This document shows positions 61,001 to 64,000 of a DNA stretch of 64,000 nucleotides, in pieces. The DNA lies in contig NZ_CP022390.1 of assembly GCF_003076515.1 (NCBI RefSeq), positions 1,426,001-1,490,000 on the forward strand, given 5' to 3'. This DNA comes from Alcaligenes aquatilis (GTDB taxonomy: Bacteria > Pseudomonadota > Gammaproteobacteria > Burkholderiales > Burkholderiaceae_B). The notes beneath the pieces were generated by a model that was not told the DNA's origin, ran no database searches, and worked only from the letters and a program-made list of their open reading frames with translations. A program made the translations under genes and the position numbers. Each line of letters begins with the position of its first letter. Within the stretch, counting starts at the first letter, position 1.

Positions 61001-63628
61001 TTACGCACCTAACTTGCTTTGTACCCAGGCCTGCACCGAGGCATTGGCCTGAGGCAGGACGCTGGCATCGGTACCGCCGCCCATGGCCATATCAGGACGA
61101 CCACCACCCTTGCCGCCCATTTGCGAGGCCACAAAACCCACCAGATCACCGGCCTTGACCTTGGCGGTCAGGTCAGGTGTCACGCCCGCCACCAGACTGA
61201 CCTTGCCGTCGGCCACGATGGACAGCAAAATCACGGCAGACTGCAGCTTGTTCTTCAACTGATCGGCCATTTCGCGCAGGGCTTTGGCTTCCACGCCTTG
61301 CAGCGTGGCCACCAGCAGACGACTGCTGTCATTCAAGGGTACGGCTTGGGCCAACAAGTCCTGGCCGGCCGAAGCCGCCAGCTTGGATTGCATTTGTTCG
61401 CGCTCGCGCTCCAGATCCTTGATCTGAGCTTGCAAGGCACTGATACGGGCAACCAAACCTTCTGGTTGGGTACGCAGGCTGGCAGAGGCATCGTTCAGCA
61501 GACGTTCCTGGGCTTGCACCCAGTGCAGGCTGTTGGTGCCGGTGATGGCCTCAACACGGCGCACACCAGCGGCTACGCCACCTTCCGAGACAATCTTGAA
61601 CAAGCCGATATCGCCCGTACGCTGAACGTGCGTGCCACCGCACAGCTCGCGCGAGAAGCCGATATCCAGTACGCGCACTTCGTCGCCGTACTTTTCGCCA
61701 AACAAAGCCATGGCACCGCCGCTGACGGCCTCGTCAAAGGACATCAACTGGGCTTGCACGGCCTGGTTAGCCAGAACCTGCTCGTTCACAATGGCTTCGA
61801 CCTGAGCGATTTGCTCGGCCGTCATGGCGGCATCGTGAGCAAAGTCAAAACGGGTCTTGTCAGCGTCCACCAGGGAGCCGCGCTGTTGAACGTGGCCACC
61901 CAGCACCTGACGCAAGGCCTTGTGCATCAAATGCGTGGCCGAGTGATTACGGATCACACGCTCACGACGCTCGGTGTCCACCTGGGCTTGAACAGTCTGG
62001 CCCACAGTCAGCGTGCCAGCGTTCAACACACCCTGGTGTCCGAAAACCTGATTGGAGATCTTTTGGGTATCCTGCACTTCGAAGGACAAGCCCTTGGCAT
62101 CGCTCAGGATACCGGCATCACCCACCTGACCACCGGATTCTGCGTAGAAAGGGGTAGCATCCAGAACCACTACCGCTTGCTGGCCCTGGGCCACGGACTG
62201 CACAGAGGTGCCGTCCACATACAAGGCGGTAACCGTGCCGCTACCTTCCAGAGTGGTGTAACCATCAAAGCGGGTTTGCACGCCGGAGTAGCTCAGGCCT
62301 TCGGCTGTTTTGAACTTGCCCGAAGCGCGTGCCATCTGACGCTGGTTTTCCATGGCGACTTCAAAACCGTCCAGATCGACCTCGATGCCACGCTCGCGGC
62401 AGATGTCGGCGGTCAGGTCCACAGGGAAACCGTAGGTGTCGTACAAGGTGAACAGCGTCTGGCCGTCCAGCTTGGCATTCTCTGGCAGGTTGGCCAAAGC
62501 GCCTTCCAGAATACGCATGCCGTTTTCCAGCGTTTCGCTGAAACGCTCTTCTTCCTGGCGCAGCACTTGTTCGATACGCTCGCGCTGGCTAATCAGCTCG
62601 GGGTAGGCTTCGCCCATGGTCTGGCCCAAGTCCTGCACCAAACGGTAAAAGAACAAGCCCTTCTGACCCAGCTTGTGGCCGTGACGCAGGGCACGGCGAA
62701 TAATACGGCGCAGCACATAGCCACGGCCTTCATTGCTGGGGATGACCCCATCAATGATCAAGAAGCTACAAGCACGGATGTGGTCAGCAATTACCTTGAG
62801 CGAGTTATTGCTCAAGTCGCTAGTCTTGGTTTCGCGTGCGGCGGCCTGAATCAGGGATTGGAACAGGTCGATTTCGTAGTTGGAGTGCACGTGCTGCAGC
62901 ACAGCCGAAATACGCTCCAGGCCCATGCCGGTGTCCACACAAGGCTTGGGCAGCGGTGTCATGGTGCCGTCGGCGGAACGCTCGAACTGCATGAACACCA
63001 GGTTCCATACTTCAATGTAACGATCGCCGTCCTCTTCAGGCGATCCGGGAGGACCACCCCAGACATCGGCGCCGTGGTCGTAAAAAATTTCCGAGCAAGG
63101 ACCACAGGGGCCGGTATCGGCCATCTGCCAGAAGTTGTCCGAGTTGTAACGCACGCCGCCCTTGTCGCCGATGCGGATGATGCGCTCTTTGGGCACACCA
63201 ATTTCCGAGGCCCAGATATCGTAGGCCTCATCATCTTCCTGGTAGACGGTGACCCAGAGTTTTTCTGCAGGCAGTTGGTAAACCGTCGTCAGCAGTTCCC
63301 AGGCATAGCGAATAGCGTCTTGCTTGAAGTAATCGCCAAAGCTGAAGTTGCCCAGCATTTCAAAAAAGGTGTGGTGGCGGGCGGTGTAGCCCACGTTTTC
63401 CAGGTCATTGTGTTTACCACCGGCACGAACACAGCGCTGAGAACTGGTCGCACGCTTGTAGGGGCGGGTCTCTTTACCCGTGAACACGTCTTTGAACTGC
63501 ACCATCCCTGCATTCGTGAACAGCAAGGTAGGGTCATTCCCTGGAACCAAGGAAGCCGAGGAAACGATGTGGTGTCCCTTGGATTCAAAAAAAGAAAGAA
63601 ACTTCTGACGAATTTCTGAGGTTTTCAT
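61001..63628 (-). CDS. alaS: Alanyl-tRNA synthetase
   Basis: The protein has 875 residues from the ATG at 63628 ([20 protein letters not shown]). It contains the class II catalytic core, the editing domain with the zinc-type HxxxH in [13 protein letters not shown] and the Cys of ELCGGTHVQ, and a C-terminal oligomerisation domain ending [13 protein letters not shown]. The stop is followed directly by the tusA-like gene. Confidence 0.97.
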   Translation of the reverse strand: MKTSEIRQKFLSFFESKGHHIVSSASLVPGNDPTLLFTNAGMVQFKDVFTGKETRPYKRATSSQRCVRAGGKHNDLENVGYTARHHTFFEMLGNFSFGDYFKQDAIRYAWELLTTVYQLPAEKLWVTVYQEDDEAYDIWASEIGVPKERIIRIGDKGGVRYNSDNFWQMADTGPCGPCSEIFYDHGADVWGGPPGSPEEDGDRYIEVWNLVFMQFERSADGTMTPLPKPCVDTGMGLERISAVLQHVHSNYEIDLFQSLIQAAARETKTSDLSNNSLKVIADHIRACSFLIIDGVIPSNEGRGYVLRRIIRRALRHGHKLGQKGLFFYRLVQDLGQTMGEAYPELISQRERIEQVLRQEEERFSETLENGMRILEGALANLPENAKLDGQTLFTLYDTYGFPVDLTADICRERGIEVDLDGFEVAMENQRQMARASGKFKTAEGLSYSGVQTRFDGYTTLEGSGTVTALYVDGTSVQSVAQGQQAVVVLDATPFYAESGGQVGDAGILSDAKGLSFEVQDTQKISNQVFGHQGVLNAGTLTVGQTVQAQVDTERRERVIRNHSATHLMHKALRQVLGGHVQQRGSLVDADKTRFDFAHDAAMTAEQIAQVEAIVNEQVLANQAVQAQLMSFDEAVSGGAMALFGEKYGDEVRVLDIGFSRELCGGTHVQRTGDIGLFKIVSEGGVAAGVRRVEAITGTNSLHWVQAQERLLNDASASLRTQPEGLVARISALQAQIKDLEREREQMQSKLAASAGQDLLAQAVPLNDSSRLLVATLQGVEAKALREMADQLKNKLQSAVILLSIVADGKVSLVAGVTPDLTAKVKAGDLVGFVASQMGGKGGGRPDMAMGGGTDASVLPQANASVQAWVQSKLGA

Positions 63629-63815
63629 TACATGCAACGCGATGGAAAATTTAACTGCCTATTATAAGACGATCAGCCTTGCAGCCCATGCGCGCGCTGC
63701 GCTGGCACAACACCTGCCGCCCCGGCATAGCAGTGAGAAGCCCGGACGCCACACTCCCTTTACGAGCGGCTGCGTAAGCGTCAGATAGTACTGTTTTCAG
63801 CGGGCAGAAACAACA

Positions 63816-63839
63816 ATTCCGACCCTGGCGAGTCGGAAT
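63816..63839 (-). terminator. Terminator behind the right-edge gene
   Basis: ATTCCGAC and GTCGGAAT are perfect 8-base arms. On the minus strand a T-rich tail (TGTTGTTTCTG) follows. It lies ~75 bases past the stop of the probable puuE gene and separates it from alaS. Confidence 0.6.
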
Positions 63840-63912
63840 GTGAATGCACCCTGCTCAGATTCAGGATGTTGTCTTGATGGGCCAGGAGGCATGAACCCTG
63901 GCCCTGCCCCGA

Positions 63913-64000
63913 TCAGGCCTTGGGCTGATAGGGATGATGCTCGGCCCAGTGGCGAGCAATATCCACACGACGGCACACCCAGACACGCTCATGCGATTGC
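63913..64000 (-). CDS. 3' end of a probable allantoinase (PuuE, polysaccharide-deacetylase fold), partial
   Basis: Only the last 28 codons are inside the window; the TGA is at 63913-63915. The tail reads SHERVWVCRRVDIARHWAEH and ends HPYQPKA, which I recognise as the conserved C-terminus of PuuE-type polysaccharide deacetylases. PuuE hydrolyses allantoin, downstream of urate. The rest of the gene lies beyond the right edge, so the call rests on this short motif. Confidence 0.55.
   Translation of the reverse strand, partial: QSHERVWVCRRVDIARHWAEHHPYQPKA

Noticed and set aside
61019..63619. 866-codon open frame opposite alaS
   Set aside because: It is fully antisense to alaS and has no recognisable domain; codon bias of a GC-rich gene keeps the opposite strand open.

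Overview
The window looks like a chromosomal segment of a betaproteobacterium of the family Alcaligenaceae, most likely Alcaligenes or a close relative. This is inferred from the gene order rpsU-dnaG-rpoD, ndk-rlmN-rodZ-ispG-hisS-yfgM-bamB-der-hisC-hfq-hflXKC-hisZ-purA and rpsP-rimM-trmD, and from the lysine/alanine-rich N-terminus of RpoD. Species cannot be fixed from the sequence alone.

Positions 1 to about 10,200 are the right-hand part of a genomic island. Its cargo looks like phage defence. The tail of a gene that resembles a DUF1837 (HamA-type) protein overlaps a 1045-residue superfamily 2 helicase with a PTSAGKS / DEGH / GRAGRAG signature (HamB-type, Hachiman-like). This is followed by a 1104-residue protein that joins a NERD nuclease domain to a NACHT/STAND NTPase and a long helical-repeat C-terminus. 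Behind the cargo lie radC, a DUF1016 PD-(D/E)XK nuclease (yhcG-like) and a tyrosine integrase. Both radC and the integrase are frameshifted, and the integrase has also lost an internal segment. The island therefore looks immobile while its large defence genes stay open.

Positions 10,270-23,650 carry small metabolic and stress genes: a dienelactone hydrolase, a DUF3820 protein, a YghU-type glutathione transferase, an OsmC-like protein, pirin, AlkB and a nitrilase-family amidase. Then come two MFS transporters (one paired with a divergent AraC regulator, as in nimT/nimR), a BenE-family transporter, a DUF3008 protein and a LysR-pxpA pair. Two intergenic stretches stand out. One, near 12,650-12,835, has its own promoter, several stems and an intrinsic terminator, so it is a strong candidate small RNA. 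The other is a 1.1-kb AT-rich gap with two leftward terminators.

Positions 23,790-29,930 are a purine-catabolism operon (xdhA-xdhB-xdhC-guaD) diverging from the LysR gene. The last 88 bases of the window hold the end of a probable puuE (allantoinase), so purine breakdown genes occur at two places. Positions 30,117-33,460 are a three-gene unit: an integral-membrane methyltransferase of the ICMT/PEMT type with an extra multi-pass N-terminal half, and an OmpR-type two-component system.

Positions 33,670-63,630 are almost entirely core genome: the sigma-70/primase/S21 operon, purine salvage and synthesis (a phosphoribosyltransferase, purA), the Hfq/HflX/HflKC cluster, histidine and isoprenoid genes, outer-membrane assembly (bamB), ndk, valS, the rpsP-rimM-trmD operon (without rplS behind it), a TusA-like protein and alaS. 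Many neighbours overlap by 1-4 bases and are probably translationally coupled.
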